A DNA stretch of 57,446 bases from Desulfobacteraceae bacterium (GTDB taxonomy: Bacteria > Desulfobacterota > Desulfobacteria > Desulfobacterales > SURF-7), in assembly GCA_003599865.1 (NCBI GenBank), contig QZKS01000097.1:1-57446 (forward strand). Direction: 5' to 3'. Under the pieces are notes generated by a model. That model was not told the DNA's origin. It saw only the letters and a list, made by a program, of their open reading frames with translations, and did not search any database. Both the position numbers and the translations under genes were made by a program. Shown here one piece after another: positions 35,725 through 45,212 of the stretch; the first letter of the stretch is position 1; each line of letters opens with the position of its first letter.

Positions 35725-37638
35725 ATGGGCAAGGTAATCGGAATTGACCTGGGGACAACAAATTCTTGTGTTGCGATTATGGAGGGTGGTGATGCAAAGG
35801 TCATCACCAATCCGGAAGGCGGGCGAACGACGCCTTCCATTGTTGCGATTACGGAAAGCGGGGAGCGTCTTGTCGGGCAGATCGCCAAAAGACAGGCCAT
35901 CACGAACCCGGAAAATACGGTTTTTGGCGTGAAACGGCTGATCGGCCGGAAATTCAGTTCTCCCGAGGTCCAGAAAGACAAAAGCATCCTTCCCTATAAG
36001 GTGGAGGGGGCCGCCAACGGTGACACCAGGATCAATATCCGCGGAAAACAATACAGCCCGGCTGAGGTATCCTCCTTTATTCTTGCCAATATCAAAAATA
36101 CGGCGGAACAATATCTGGGGGAACCGGTTACCGATGCTGTCATCACGGTACCTGCCTATTTTAATGACAGCCAGCGTCAGGCCACGAAAGACGCGGGAAA
36201 AATTGCGGGACTGAATGTACTCAGAATTATTAATGAACCGACTGCCGCATCCCTGGCATATGGTCTGGACAAAAAGAAAGAGGAGATCATCGCTGTTTTT
36301 GATCTGGGCGGGGGAACCTTTGATATTTCGATTTTGGAGATCGGAGAGGGTGTTTTCGAGGTAAAAGCCACAAACGGGGATACACATCTCGGCGGCGAAG
36401 ATTTTGACCTGCGCCTGATCGATTATCTGGCCGGCGAATTTAAACGGGATCAGGGGATCGATATCCGGACGGATAAAATGGCTCTCCAGCGCCTCAAGGA
36501 AGGTGCGGAAAAAGCCAAAATGGAGTTGTCCACATCCATGGAAACCGATGTCAATCTTCCGTTTATCACGGCCGATGCCAGCGGTCCCAAACATCTGAAC
36601 GTCAAGATCACCAGAGCAAAGCTGGAATCCCTGATCAGCGATCTGCTGGATAACCTGGAAAAACCGTGCCGGACCGCCATGAAGGATGCCAATCTGACTC
36701 CCAGTGAGATTGATGAGGTCATTCTGGTGGGCGGTATGACCCGTATGCCCGCAGTCGAGGCCCGGGTTAAGAAGCTTTTCGGCAAAGAACCGCACAAAGG
36801 CGTGAATCCGGACGAGGTTGTCGCTCTGGGAGCGGCCATACAAGGCGGTGTTTTAAAAGGGGATGTAAAGGATGTTCTCCTGCTGGATGTGACGCCGCTG
36901 TCCCTTGGAATCGAAACCCTGGGCGGTGTCATGACCCGGCTTATTGAAAAAAATACCACCATCCCCACCAAAAAGAGTCAGGTATTCTCCACGGCGGCTG
37001 ACAGTCAGCCGGCGGTTTCCATCCATGTCCTGCAGGGAGAGCGGGAGATGGCGCAATATAACAAAACACTGGGACGATTTGAGCTGGTAGGAATTCCGCC
37101 CGCACCCCGTGGCGTTCCCCAGATTGAGGTTACCTTTGATATCGATGCCAATGGTATTGTCAATGTTTCCGCCAAAGATCAGGCCACCGGCAAACAGCAG
37201 TCCATACAGATTACGGCATCTTCCGGATTATCGGACGCAGAGATCGAGAGACTGGTAAAAGATGCGGAACTGCATGCGGAAGAGGACAAAAAGAAAAGAG
37301 AACTGGTTGAGGCGAGAAACACAGCCGATTCCCTGATCTACCAGACCGAAAAATCCATCAAGGAACTTGGCGACAAGGTTGAAGCCAATATCAAGAGCAA
37401 GATCGATGATGTGATCGGCAGACTGAGAAAGGCGATAGAAGGCGAGGATACGGAACTGATCAAGCAGTTGAGTGAAGAGCTGACCCAGTCTTCCCACAAG
37501 CTTGCCGAAGCCATGTACCAGCAGGCATCCCAGGCAGGACAGGATCATGCCGGCAATCCGGGTGAAGGATCAAAGGGCGCCGCCCAACCGGAAGATGATG
37601 TGGTGGATGCCGACTTTGAAGAAGTAAAAGACAAATAA
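35725..37638 (+). CDS. dnaK: Chaperone DnaK (Hsp70)
   Basis: A 637-residue Hsp70. The ATPase begins [20 protein letters not shown], with [20 protein letters not shown] and [13 protein letters not shown]; the linker is [18 protein letters not shown], the substrate domain follows and the C-terminal end is [14 protein letters not shown], the common EEVK-like tail. It has an AAGGAGG ribosome site and lies 81 bases after grpE. A strong bidirectional terminator follows 26 bases after the stop. Confidence 0.98.
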   Translation: MGKVIGIDLGTTNSCVAIMEGGDAKVITNPEGGRTTPSIVAITESGERLVGQIAKRQAITNPENTVFGVKRLIGRKFSSPEVQKDKSILPYKVEGAANGDTRINIRGKQYSPAEVSSFILANIKNTAEQYLGEPVTDAVITVPAYFNDSQRQATKDAGKIAGLNVLRIINEPTAASLAYGLDKKKEEIIAVFDLGGGTFDISILEIGEGVFEVKATNGDTHLGGEDFDLRLIDYLAGEFKRDQGIDIRTDKMALQRLKEGAEKAKMELSTSMETDVNLPFITADASGPKHLNVKITRAKLESLISDLLDNLEKPCRTAMKDANLTPSEIDEVILVGGMTRMPAVEARVKKLFGKEPHKGVNPDEVVALGAAIQGGVLKGDVKDVLLLDVTPLSLGIETLGGVMTRLIEKNTTIPTKKSQVFSTAADSQPAVSIHVLQGEREMAQYNKTLGRFELVGIPPAPRGVPQIEVTFDIDANGIVNVSAKDQATGKQQSIQITASSGLSDAEIERLVKDAELHAEEDKKKRELVEARNTADSLIYQTEKSIKELGDKVEANIKSKIDDVIGRLRKAIEGEDTELIKQLSEELTQSSHKLAEAMYQQASQAGQDHAGNPGEGSKGAAQPEDDVVDADFEEVKDK

Positions 37639-37664
37639 AACCATTTACAACCATTGCCATATCA

Positions 37665-37700
37665 AAAACCCCCGTTGTGATTTCTCACAGCGGGGGTTTT
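37665..37700. terminator. bidirectional intrinsic terminator
   Basis: The arms AAAACCCCCGTTGTGA and TCACAGCGGGGGTTTT flank a four-base loop, giving a 16-bp stem with one wobble pair and T-tracts on both strands. It lies between the converging dnaK and acyl-CoA ligase genes and can end both transcripts. Confidence 0.9.
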
Positions 37701-37712
37701 GTTTTTACGGGC

Positions 37713-39290
37713 TCATGATATTTTGAAACTTTCCGTAGCGCCGGCATACTGTTTCCGGAGTTTGGGCTTTTCAATTTTTCCGGTCGGATTCCGGGGAACA
37801 TCACCAAAGATGATTTTTCTGGGGCGTTTGTACCGGGGAAGTTCCAGGCAAAAATCCTCCACCTCTTTTGCCGACATTTCCTGGCCTGGTTTGACCTGGA
37901 TAATGGCAGCAGCGATCTCTCCCAGCCGGAGGCTGGGAAGGCCGATGACCGCCACATCTTTGATCTTGGGATGCGCCTGTAGAAAATCTTCAATATCCAC
38001 CGGATAGATATTCTCACCGCCTGTGATAATCACATCTTTTTTGCGATCCACCAGCCAGATAAATCCGTCTTCATCCAGTCTGGCCATGTCTCCGGTCAAG
38101 AGCCAGCCATTGAAAATCGTTTCAGACGTGGCCTCGGGGTTTTTGTAGTATTCCCTCATGACCCCCGGCCCCTTGAGCATCAGTTCACCGATTTTTCCCT
38201 GCGGAAGCGGTTGTCTCTTGTCATCGACGATTTTGAATTCCCAGTCAAATCCGGGTACGCCGATGGCACCGACCTTGTGCATGTTTTCAATACCCAGATG
38301 CACGCAGCCCGGACCGGTGGTCTCCGTGAGTCCGTAATTGGTGTCATACTGGTGGTCCGGGAATATTTTTTTCCACTCCTTGATCAGGCTCGGCGGAACC
38401 GGCTGTGCACCGATGTGCATCAGCCGCCATTGATCCAGTTGATAGTTTTCCAGCTTGACCTCACGGTTTTCAACGGCAAACAGAATGTCAAGCGCCCAGG
38501 GAACCAGCAGCCAGACCACGGTGATTTTCTCCTCGGAGATGGCTTCGAGGACCCATCGGGGTTCAATGCCCTTGAGTATAACGGCTTTGGCTCCCACAAT
38601 GAAGTTGCCGAACCAGTGCATTTTGGCACCGGTGTGATACAGGGGCGGAATGCAGAGAAAGTTGTCGTTATGGGTCTGATTGTGATGACGGTTTTCCACA
38701 AAACAGGCAAACTCCAGGTTGCGATGGGTCAACAGGGTGGCCTTGGGTGTTCCGGTGGTTCCCGAGGTAAAGTACAGTGCGGCACTGTCGGATAGTTGAA
38801 TGGGTACATCCGGCAAAACGGGAGGTTCATCCCGTATGACCTTTTCAAATGGTTCCGCATATGCCGGGCAACGTTCTTCCGGGCCCACAAAAATAAAATG
38901 TTCAACGGTTTTGCTGATTTCCGGCTGAATGGAATCCACCCGTTCAATGAATTCCTCCCCAAAAATAAACGCTTTGGCTTCAGCGGTCTGGGTACATTTT
39001 TGAATGGTCTTGGCGACAAAACGGAAGTTCAGCGGAACGGCCCAGGCACCGGTTCGGAGAATGCCGAAGTAGATCGGAAGCCACTCAATACAGTTCATCA
39101 TGAGGTGAACCACACAGTCGCCTTTTTGAATTCCTTTTCTCAGCAAAGCCTGTGCAACTTTGTTGGCCAGATCGTCAAAGGTTTTCCAGGAAATTTCAAC
39201 ACGCCGGTTGATCGCGGGGTTTCTTTCCACGAGAGCGATTTCCGAGCCGTACATGCGGGCGTTTCTTTCCAGTATTTCCGTAATTAACAT
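37713..39290 (-). CDS. acyl-CoA synthetase (AMP-forming)
   Basis: A 525-residue member of the ANL superfamily. The P-loop is YFTSGTTGTPKATLLTHRN, the A5 motif YGLTETTGPG, A7 LLTGDMARLDEDGFIWLVDR, A8 KKDVIITGGENIYP and the A10 lysine NPTGKIEKPK. It joins a carboxylic acid to CoA through an acyl-AMP. The substrate could be a fatty or aromatic acid; the sequence does not decide. It precedes a lysophospholipid acyltransferase-like gene, but the order is reversed (the acyltransferase gene is upstream by 6 bases), so the two likely share a transcript and a lipid role. Confidence 0.92.
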   Translation of the reverse strand: MLITEILERNARMYGSEIALVERNPAINRRVEISWKTFDDLANKVAQALLRKGIQKGDCVVHLMMNCIEWLPIYFGILRTGAWAVPLNFRFVAKTIQKCTQTAEAKAFIFGEEFIERVDSIQPEISKTVEHFIFVGPEERCPAYAEPFEKVIRDEPPVLPDVPIQLSDSAALYFTSGTTGTPKATLLTHRNLEFACFVENRHHNQTHNDNFLCIPPLYHTGAKMHWFGNFIVGAKAVILKGIEPRWVLEAISEEKITVVWLLVPWALDILFAVENREVKLENYQLDQWRLMHIGAQPVPPSLIKEWKKIFPDHQYDTNYGLTETTGPGCVHLGIENMHKVGAIGVPGFDWEFKIVDDKRQPLPQGKIGELMLKGPGVMREYYKNPEATSETIFNGWLLTGDMARLDEDGFIWLVDRKKDVIITGGENIYPVDIEDFLQAHPKIKDVAVIGLPSLRLGEIAAAIIQVKPGQEMSAKEVEDFCLELPRYKRPRKIIFGDVPRNPTGKIEKPKLRKQYAGATESFKIS

Positions 39291-39296
39291 CTTGGA

Positions 39297-40034
39297 TCAA
39301 TCCTTTATTTTTGTTTCCGTCATCGGCACCGGTTCCGGTACCTCAATGTCACGAGGATCGGCAACCCCGGGAAGATGAAAAAAATGATCGGTCTGATACA
39401 TCATCCGGCAGAGTCTCCGGTCCAGTTCTTTTCGCAACTCCTCACACGCTTCATCGGATGCATCTGCAGGAACGTGAAGAAGCTCGCTCCCATACAGAAA
39501 GACGATTCTGGAAAACGGCTTGGGAATGATGGACCGGTCCCAGCTTCTGATCCGCCAGCTCCGATCTGCATTCCACATGACCGGAAGAATCGGAAGACCG
39601 GTTCTTTTGGCCAGGATGATGATGCCGATTTTGGAAACACAGGGAGGACCGGTCGGCGCATCCACCACCAGGCCGCCGCGGTGTCCCTTTTCAAACAGCA
39701 CCTGCATTTCCTGAAGCGCCTGGGAACCTCTCCGGGAGGATGATCCCCGGACCGGAATCCAGCCGAATCGTCTGGTGGCCTGGGTTGCCAGTTCTCCATC
39801 TTTGCTGGCGCTGGCCATGACGATAAATTTGAGATTTCGGTAAAAATACACAAAAAAGAACAGGCCCCGGTGCCAGGAAGCATACAGAAGACCTTTTCCC
39901 TTGTGGTTTTCAAGATACTTTTTTTCAATTTCCTGTCCGAAGACCCGGACCCGGCAGGTCAGAAACAACAGAGACGTGACCATTTTGATCATCCATCCAA
40001 ACAGCCAGAACAAAATATATTTCCACATACTCAT
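39297..40034 (-). CDS. DUF374/lysophospholipid acyltransferase-like protein
   Basis: A 245-residue protein from MSMWKYILFW, with an N-terminal membrane helix. The active-site block is LLYASWHRGLFFFVYFY (H(X)4D variant: HR), followed by ASASKDGELATQATRRFGW, IPVRGSSSRRGS and VVDAPTGPPC, typical of the DUF374 group used for lipid A or phospholipid acylation. The open frame extends to 40376, but that part is made of a repeat element (40170-40280) and is not coding. A start at 40028 is also possible. Confidence 0.85.
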   Translation of the reverse strand: MSMWKYILFWLFGWMIKMVTSLLFLTCRVRVFGQEIEKKYLENHKGKGLLYASWHRGLFFFVYFYRNLKFIVMASASKDGELATQATRRFGWIPVRGSSSRRGSQALQEMQVLFEKGHRGGLVVDAPTGPPCVSKIGIIILAKRTGLPILPVMWNADRSWRIRSWDRSIIPKPFSRIVFLYGSELLHVPADASDEACEELRKELDRRLCRMMYQTDHFFHLPGVADPRDIEVPEPVPMTETKIKD

Positions 40035-40169
40035 GAGTTCAATATCCCGCAGATATAAAGGGTTCGTCCGAGGACGCCTGATCCGTTTTTCAACTGACCT
40101 TTTATAGTGAAGATGCAATGTCGTGTCAAGCAATTGGGAATCCTTCTTCTTGCAAGCTTCCCGATTAAT

Positions 40170-40280
40170 AATTCCCCCCTTGAGAGGGGCGAAGGGGGGT
40201 GTTCGGGGTATAATAAAAACAAGTTGTACGCGTTGGTCGGTATTGACACCCCCCTTAAATCCCCCCTTCAGGGGGGAATT
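40170..40280. repeat. C-rich palindromic repeat element, copy 1
   Basis: The element starts AATTCCCCCCTTGAG and ends with CCCTTCAGGGGGGAATT, so its ends are inverted repeats, like a small mobile element of about 110 bases. It lies between the divergent acyltransferase and thioredoxin genes. A related sequence is at 42650-42716: ACACCCCCCTTAAATCCC (40246 onward) corresponds to ACACCCCCCCTTGATCCC (42650 onward), and both run on to GGGGGGAATT. Confidence 0.8.
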
Positions 40281-40434
40281 ACAAAAGAAATAGATTTCAA
40301 ATACAGTCTGTTTCAGCTGTGTTGCAAAAACAGGATCAATTGCGGTATAGATCATGAATAAAAATGACAAATTCATCAGGAGTGACTATATTTCCGGTAA
40401 TGAGCCTGGTTGACTTGAACGGAGGTAAAACACC

Positions 40435-40887
40435 ATGAAAAAAAACAGCTATCTGTTTCGATGTCCGGAATGCGCAACCCGTAATAAGATTCCCGCGGAA
40501 AAAGTCGGTGACAGGGCCGTGTGCGGAAAATGCAAGGCCGCCCTGGATACGGCCCAGCTCCTGGAAGATCGGGCGGTTATTGTAACGGACGGGGATTTCC
40601 AGGCAAAAGTTCTGCGGTCTCCTCTGCCGGTATTGCTGGATTGCTGGGCTCCCTGGTGCGGGCCGTGCAAGATGATGGGTCCTGTGCTGGATGAACTGGC
40701 GCGGGAATGGAAAGGCCGGGTGCGGGTCTGTAAAATCAATATTGATGAGAACCAGATAACGGCCAACCGTTTTCAGGTTCAGAGCATTCCCACCTTGCTG
40801 GTATTTGACCGGGGCATCCAAAAGGATTCGATGAACGGAGCCTTGCCGAAACATCAGATTGCTACCAGAATGGCTTCCTATTTATGA
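40435..40887 (+). CDS. trxC: Thioredoxin 2 with N-terminal zinc ribbon
   Basis: A 150-residue thioredoxin. It opens with a zinc-binding cysteine set (Cys10, Cys13, Cys30, Cys33) as in E. coli TrxC, then the active site LDCWAPWCGPCKMM (Cys75, Cys78), DELAREWKGRV and the cis-Pro loop VQSIPTLLVF. It reduces disulfides in the cytoplasm and is linked to oxidative stress. The next gene starts in an ATGA overlap. Confidence 0.95.
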   Translation: MKKNSYLFRCPECATRNKIPAEKVGDRAVCGKCKAALDTAQLLEDRAVIVTDGDFQAKVLRSPLPVLLDCWAPWCGPCKMMGPVLDELAREWKGRVRVCKINIDENQITANRFQVQSIPTLLVFDRGIQKDSMNGALPKHQIATRMASYL

Positions 40888-41789
40888 TCGCCATGGACAA
40901 AGAGAGCCGCCTCGCATCCGCTATTTCGGAGATCTTGTCACGCGGCCTTGCCCTCAGCGATTCCACCCTGGAATTCATGGAGGTCACCTTTGGTGAGGCA
41001 TCTCCGGAAATCCTGATGGCCGTGAGCCGGGATCAGGAGAACTGTGAAAAAGACGCCCTTCTGGAACTTGTTTTTTTCCCGGATGAGAGCTGCCGGATTC
41101 AGCTTGAGGATTTTCTGATCAAGGCACGGATTACCGATCCGGAAAGGGTGGTTCAGCATCTGGAACACATGATCGGTCATGTCGAGATCCGTTTTCCCCA
41201 TGACACGGGCACGGTGGATGTTGTTTTTACCCGAAATCTTGCGGAAAAATTCGTCTCCCGGCTCCGGGTATGGAAACATCCGGATCCGGAACTGGAACAG
41301 GCGGTCAGAGAAAATGTGCAGCCGGAACAGATTGGCCCGATACTGGTCCGGCTGCGTGATGCGGATTTCCCGGCATCATCTCACGTGATTCGATTTTTTT
41401 GCCGTTTTTTTGCCAAAATGGACACCCGTGAGAGGGATTTTTTGCAGGATGTTGATTTCCTCCTCCGGTTTTCCAGCACGCTGCATGGGACCCTTGATAT
41501 TTTCAAAGCCCTTATGGAAAGAAAAAGAAGATGTCTGGAAGCCATTGAGAAAGCTATGGCATATGAAAAAGAACTGAGGATGCATAATATGGAAGTGATG
41601 ATCTTGAAGGGAGCCAGAAATCCGTGTATAAGCGTTACGGAAGCGGAAAGGATCGTTACCATCATCAACCGGATTGCATTGGCCTTGTTCGGGAGAAGCG
41701 ATGATCCAAAAGATTTCCATCAGCAGGTCGATCTTGGTGCCTGCCGGGATGGTGATGATTTGAAAAGGGTGGTCCGGCTGCTGTCGTAA
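40884..41789 (+). CDS. unknown soluble protein
   Basis: A 301-residue protein that I do not recognise. The start overlaps the trxC stop (ATGA). It is helical, with many charged residues, and has no signal peptide, membrane segment or clear metal site. Translational coupling to thioredoxin 2 suggests a redox or protein-repair role, but no motif supports it. It ends in a 131-base gap before lolA. Confidence 0.7.
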   Translation: MIAMDKESRLASAISEILSRGLALSDSTLEFMEVTFGEASPEILMAVSRDQENCEKDALLELVFFPDESCRIQLEDFLIKARITDPERVVQHLEHMIGHVEIRFPHDTGTVDVVFTRNLAEKFVSRLRVWKHPDPELEQAVRENVQPEQIGPILVRLRDADFPASSHVIRFFCRFFAKMDTRERDFLQDVDFLLRFSSTLHGTLDIFKALMERKRRCLEAIEKAMAYEKELRMHNMEVMILKGARNPCISVTEAERIVTIINRIALALFGRSDDPKDFHQQVDLGACRDGDDLKRVVRLLS

Positions 41790-41920
41790 TGGATGCCTGT
41801 CCGGATTGAATCCTGTTTTGAGTTGAGAAACAGGTTGGTCAAGATTGATACATTGTAGTAGGTGACTTTTCATTTCACGGAATGGTTCCGTGATTCTCTT
41901 TTTTACACAAAAGGTATTTT

Positions 41921-42619
41921 ATGATGATTCGAAAGACAGTGTTTTTTTTGGTGGTACTGCTCATGCTGCCGGTTCCATCCTTGTTTTGCCGGGATTCAGG
42001 CAGGCCGGCAGATGCCGAACCAAACCGGGAGCAGGACAGGATCGTGGATGAAATCCTCCGCTGCGTGGAAAAACGGTACAGCGGCAGCGGCTTTTCCGCG
42101 CGTTTTTTTCAGGCATCCGTTCTCAAGGCCATGAAGATTACGGATACGGCCAATGGCCGTGCTTTTTTCAAGAAACCGGGAATGATGCGGTGGGAATATA
42201 CCGTGCCGGATCGTCAGCAGATCATCACGGACGGCACCATGCTCTGGATTTATCGTCCGGATGACAAGCAGGTCACGGTCGGTGTTTTTCCTTCCTTTTT
42301 CGGTGACGGCAAAGGAGCGGGATTCTTGTCCGATATCAGCCTGATCCGGAAAAAGTTTATCGTATCCATTGGCGACAGCCTTGCAGACAGTGAACAGGTT
42401 CTGAAATTGTGGCCGAAGGAAAAAAATATCGATATCGCGGTTATCCATCTGGCCATCTCCCGGGAAACCTGCGAGGTCATTCGTATCGTTACCATCAATG
42501 CCTATGGTGACGAAACCCGTATTGAGCTGACGGATATTGATTTTTCAGACCATTCGCCGGACAGCATTTTCCATTTCGTCATTCCGCCGGGTACGGATAT
42601 CGTTCGGATGGATCAGTAA
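41921..42619 (+). CDS. lolA: Outer-membrane lipoprotein carrier protein LolA
   Basis: A 232-residue periplasmic protein with a signal peptide (RKTVFFLVVLLMLPVPSLFC). The body has the LolA half-barrel motifs: FSARFFQASVLKAMK, GRAFFKKPGMMRWEY, QQIITDGTMLWIYRPDDKQV and the ending DHSPDSIFHFVIPPGTDIV. It ferries lipoproteins from the LolCDE transporter to the outer membrane, so it confirms a Gram-negative envelope. The short C-rich repeat element follows before nadA. Confidence 0.9.
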   Translation: MMIRKTVFFLVVLLMLPVPSLFCRDSGRPADAEPNREQDRIVDEILRCVEKRYSGSGFSARFFQASVLKAMKITDTANGRAFFKKPGMMRWEYTVPDRQQIITDGTMLWIYRPDDKQVTVGVFPSFFGDGKGAGFLSDISLIRKKFIVSIGDSLADSEQVLKLWPKEKNIDIAVIHLAISRETCEVIRIVTINAYGDETRIELTDIDFSDHSPDSIFHFVIPPGTDIVRMDQ

Positions 42620-42649
42620 TTGCGGGTTTCGTACCGTTTAAAACAATAA

Positions 42650-42716
42650 ACACCCCCCCTTGATCCCCCCTCAAGGGGGGAATTGTCCGGCTTATTAATC
42701 CCCCTTAAGGGGGAAT
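42650..42716. repeat. C-rich palindromic repeat element, copy 2
   Basis: Two tandem palindromes: CCCCCCTCAAGGGGGG (42665-42680) and CCCCCTTAAGGGGG (42700-42713). The left half (ACACCCCCCCTTGATCCC and onward) resembles the right end of the 40170-40280 element. The hairpins could act as a terminator after lolA or stabilise mRNA. Confidence 0.75.
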
Positions 42717-42768
42717 GCCATATGGAATAATTGCAGAAGGGGGCAGGATATTTCGTACAGGGAAAATA

Positions 42769-43662
42769 ATGAAAGATACAATCAGGCAACTGGCCAGGGA
42801 AAAAAACGCTATCATTCTGTCGCACAATTATCAGCCGCCGGAGATTCAGGATATTGCCGATCTTTGCGGCGATTCTCTTGAGCTGAGCATCAAGGCTGCC
42901 GGCACCGCTGCCGATATCATTGTGTTCTGCGGTGTTCATTTCATGGCGGAAACCGCGTCCATACTGTCACCGGAAAAGACCGTTCTCCTTCCGAACAAAG
43001 ACGCGGGCTGTCCCATGGCGGACATGATCAATCCGGCGTCGCTGGCGGCAAAATTGAAAAGCCTGCCGCCTATGCCGGTGGTGACCTATGTCAATTCGAC
43101 GGCAGCGGTAAAAGCCCTGTCAACGGTCTGCTGCACATCCGCCAATGTCATCAAAGTGGTCAACAGCCTGGATGCGGATCAGGTGCTGATGACGCCGGAC
43201 AGAAATCTGGCGGCGTATGCGGCAGCACATACCACAAAAAAGATCCATTTCTGGGATGGATGCTGTCCGTTCCATGATCGTCTCCGGGCTTCCGATATTC
43301 AACAGGCAAGACAGACGCACCCGGATGCCATTGTCATGGCGCATCCGGAATGCAGAACAGAAGTATTGGAGATCGCGGATGTTGTGGTGAGTACATCCGG
43401 CATGATCCGGTATGCCAAAACATCGGATCACCGATCGTTTATCGTGGGCACGGAGATCGGACTGATTTACCCGCTGCAGAAAGAAAATCCGGACAAACGC
43501 TTTTATCCCGCCTCCATCGATTTGATGTGTCCGGATATGAAGAAGATAACCCTGGCGGATGTTCTGGACAGCCTGGAAAATCTGACCGGCCGGGTCAAGG
43601 TTCCGGAGGAAATCCGCATCCCGGCGTTAAAGGCGGTCCAGGACATGGTTGCTCTCCGATAA
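42769..43662 (+). CDS. nadA: Quinolinate synthase
   Basis: A 297-residue NadA, which condenses iminoaspartate with dihydroxyacetone phosphate to quinolinate for NAD synthesis, using a [4Fe-4S] cluster. The start at 42769 (MKDTIRQLAREK) follows AGGGAAA; an earlier ATG at 42715 lies in the repeat element. Signatures are ILSHNYQPPEIQDIADLCGD, VFCGVHFMAETASIL, LLPNKDAGCPMADMI and VMAHPECRTEV, with the cluster cysteines in conserved places. Confidence 0.96.
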   Translation: MKDTIRQLAREKNAIILSHNYQPPEIQDIADLCGDSLELSIKAAGTAADIIVFCGVHFMAETASILSPEKTVLLPNKDAGCPMADMINPASLAAKLKSLPPMPVVTYVNSTAAVKALSTVCCTSANVIKVVNSLDADQVLMTPDRNLAAYAAAHTTKKIHFWDGCCPFHDRLRASDIQQARQTHPDAIVMAHPECRTEVLEIADVVVSTSGMIRYAKTSDHRSFIVGTEIGLIYPLQKENPDKRFYPASIDLMCPDMKKITLADVLDSLENLTGRVKVPEEIRIPALKAVQDMVALR

Positions 43663-43671
43663 AAAAACGGA

Positions 43672-43714
43672 AGCCCCTCCTGAATCCGATCATCAGAAAA
43701 ATTCAGAAGGGGCT
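43672..43714. terminator. bidirectional intrinsic terminator
   Basis: The arms AGCCCCTCCTGAAT and ATTCAGAAGGGGCT pair at 13 of 14 positions around a 15-base loop, with a T-rich tract on both sides (CTTTTT on plus, TTTTTTT on minus). It separates the convergent nadA and yebC genes. Confidence 0.85.
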
Positions 43715-43724
43715 CGTGTCTTTT

Positions 43725-44468
43725 TCAGCCGGCATCCATGATGTCTTCCGGAATATCCGCATTGGTATACACCTTCTGCACATCCTCACACTCATCTAGC
43801 ATGTCCATGAGTCGCATCATCTGCTCCGCTTCCTTTCCGGCAAGGTCTGCGTAGGTTTGCGGCAGCATGGTAATTTCCGCGACCGACGTGGGAATCCCGG
43901 CATTGTCAATCGCCGCTTTCACCGTTTCGAAATCTCCGGGAGCCGTGATCACCTCAAAGCTGTCGTCTTCTTCCCGGATATCTTCCGCTCCGGCTTCCAG
44001 AGCGGTTTCCATAAGTTTTTCTTCCGCCACGTCTTTTTTTTCAACCACAATATATCCTTTGTTGTCGAACATCCAGGATACACAGCCGTTTTCCCCGAGG
44101 TTTCCCGCACATTTGTTGAAAATATGCCGGATGTCCGCAACCGCTCGGTTTTTGTTGTCGGTCAGGGATTCAATCAACACGGCTGCGCCGCCGGGACCGT
44201 AGCCTTCATAGGTGATTTCTTCATAGTTGGCCCCTTCCAGCTCTCCGGTGCCTTTTTTGATGGCCCGTTCCAGCTTGTCCTTGGGCAGGTTCACACCTTT
44301 TGCGGAAATGATGGCCCCGCGGAGCCTCGGATTGGCATCCGGATCACCTCCCCCCATTCGGGCGGCGACGGTGATCTCTTTAATGATTTTGGTAAAGATT
44401 TTTCCGCGCTTCGCATCCACGGCAGCTTTTTTATGTTTTATGGATGACCACTTACTGTGTCCGGACAT
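43725..44468 (-). CDS. YebC/PmpR family protein
   Basis: A 247-residue protein starting [20 protein letters not shown], the signature of the YebC group. Members bind DNA as transcriptional regulators or, as shown for related proteins, act on translating ribosomes at proline stretches. The body holds [20 protein letters not shown] and the acidic end PEDIMDAG. Its start overlaps the rlmE 3' end by 31 bases. Confidence 0.93.
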   Translation of the reverse strand: MSGHSKWSSIKHKKAAVDAKRGKIFTKIIKEITVAARMGGGDPDANPRLRGAIISAKGVNLPKDKLERAIKKGTGELEGANYEEITYEGYGPGGAAVLIESLTDNKNRAVADIRHIFNKCAGNLGENGCVSWMFDNKGYIVVEKKDVAEEKLMETALEAGAEDIREEDDSFEVITAPGDFETVKAAIDNAGIPTSVAEITMLPQTYADLAGKEAEQMMRLMDMLDECEDVQKVYTNADIPEDIMDAG

Positions 44469-45085
44469 ATTTCCTCCTGTTTTTTATCGATTCCGATAAC
44501 GTATATTTCCTTGCTGGCCTTTCGGCAGCTTTTGGGCTTAAAAATTTTCGATATGGTAAAACGGGTTTTTATTAAATCGGAAAACGGCTTGAAATCTTCT
44601 CCCTGAAAAATTTTACAGATAAACGATCCACCCGTTTTGAGATGCCGGCCGGCAACGGCCAGGGCCTCTTCACAGAGAGCGAGGGAGCGTGCGGCATCGA
44701 CCGTTTTATTGCCGGTGGTGTCCGGGGCCATGTCACTGAGCACAACATCAAAAGGCCGGCGCAGTTCCTCGGTCATGACGGCTTGGATGGAAAAAATATC
44801 ACCGGTATAAACCGTAACATGAGAGGGCAGTTTCAGGGAAACAGCCTTCTTGTCGATCCCGGCAACCCTGCCGCTTCCGCCAACCAGTGTTGCCGTATAT
44901 TGCAGCCATGATCCGGGTGAACAACCCAGGTCAAGAACCGAATTTCCCTGCTGGATAAGGCGGTATTTTTCCTGTATTTCCTGTAGTTTGTATACCGATC
45001 GGGCGGAAAAGTTTTCTTTCCGGGCTTTGCGGGAATAGTGGTCTTCCCATTTGTTTTTTTGTGAGGATTTCTGTTTTGTTTTCAT
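44438..45085 (-). CDS. rlmE: 23S rRNA (uridine-2'-O-) methyltransferase RlmE
   Basis: A 215-residue RlmE/FtsJ methylase. The N-terminus is basic ([10 protein letters not shown]), then [23 protein letters not shown] motif [35 protein letters not shown] and the late [14 protein letters not shown] with the catalytic lysine. It methylates U2552 of 23S rRNA in late ribosome assembly. It runs into yebC with a 31-base overlap, and is separated from radA by about 130 bases. Confidence 0.93.
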   Translation of the reverse strand: MKTKQKSSQKNKWEDHYSRKARKENFSARSVYKLQEIQEKYRLIQQGNSVLDLGCSPGSWLQYTATLVGGSGRVAGIDKKAVSLKLPSHVTVYTGDIFSIQAVMTEELRRPFDVVLSDMAPDTTGNKTVDAARSLALCEEALAVAGRHLKTGGSFICKIFQGEDFKPFSDLIKTRFTISKIFKPKSCRKASKEIYVIGIDKKQEEICPDTVSGHP

Positions 45086-45212
45086 GGGAAAAGCCTGCTG
45101 CTGTTTGGATATTGTTCCCGGAAGAAATCAATATCTTTTTTGAGCCCGGACATGCCGTATCATATTTTTCATTGACTGTATTTAGCAGGATAAACCGCTG
45201 TCCGTCAAATGG

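Noticed and set aside
35677-36843. 388-codon minus-strand frame opposite dnaK
   Set aside because: A shadow of dnaK codon bias with no ribosome site or domain.
40035-40376. N-terminal extension of the acyltransferase gene
   Set aside because: The extension is formed by the C-rich repeat element and low-complexity peptide; the family begins at 40034.
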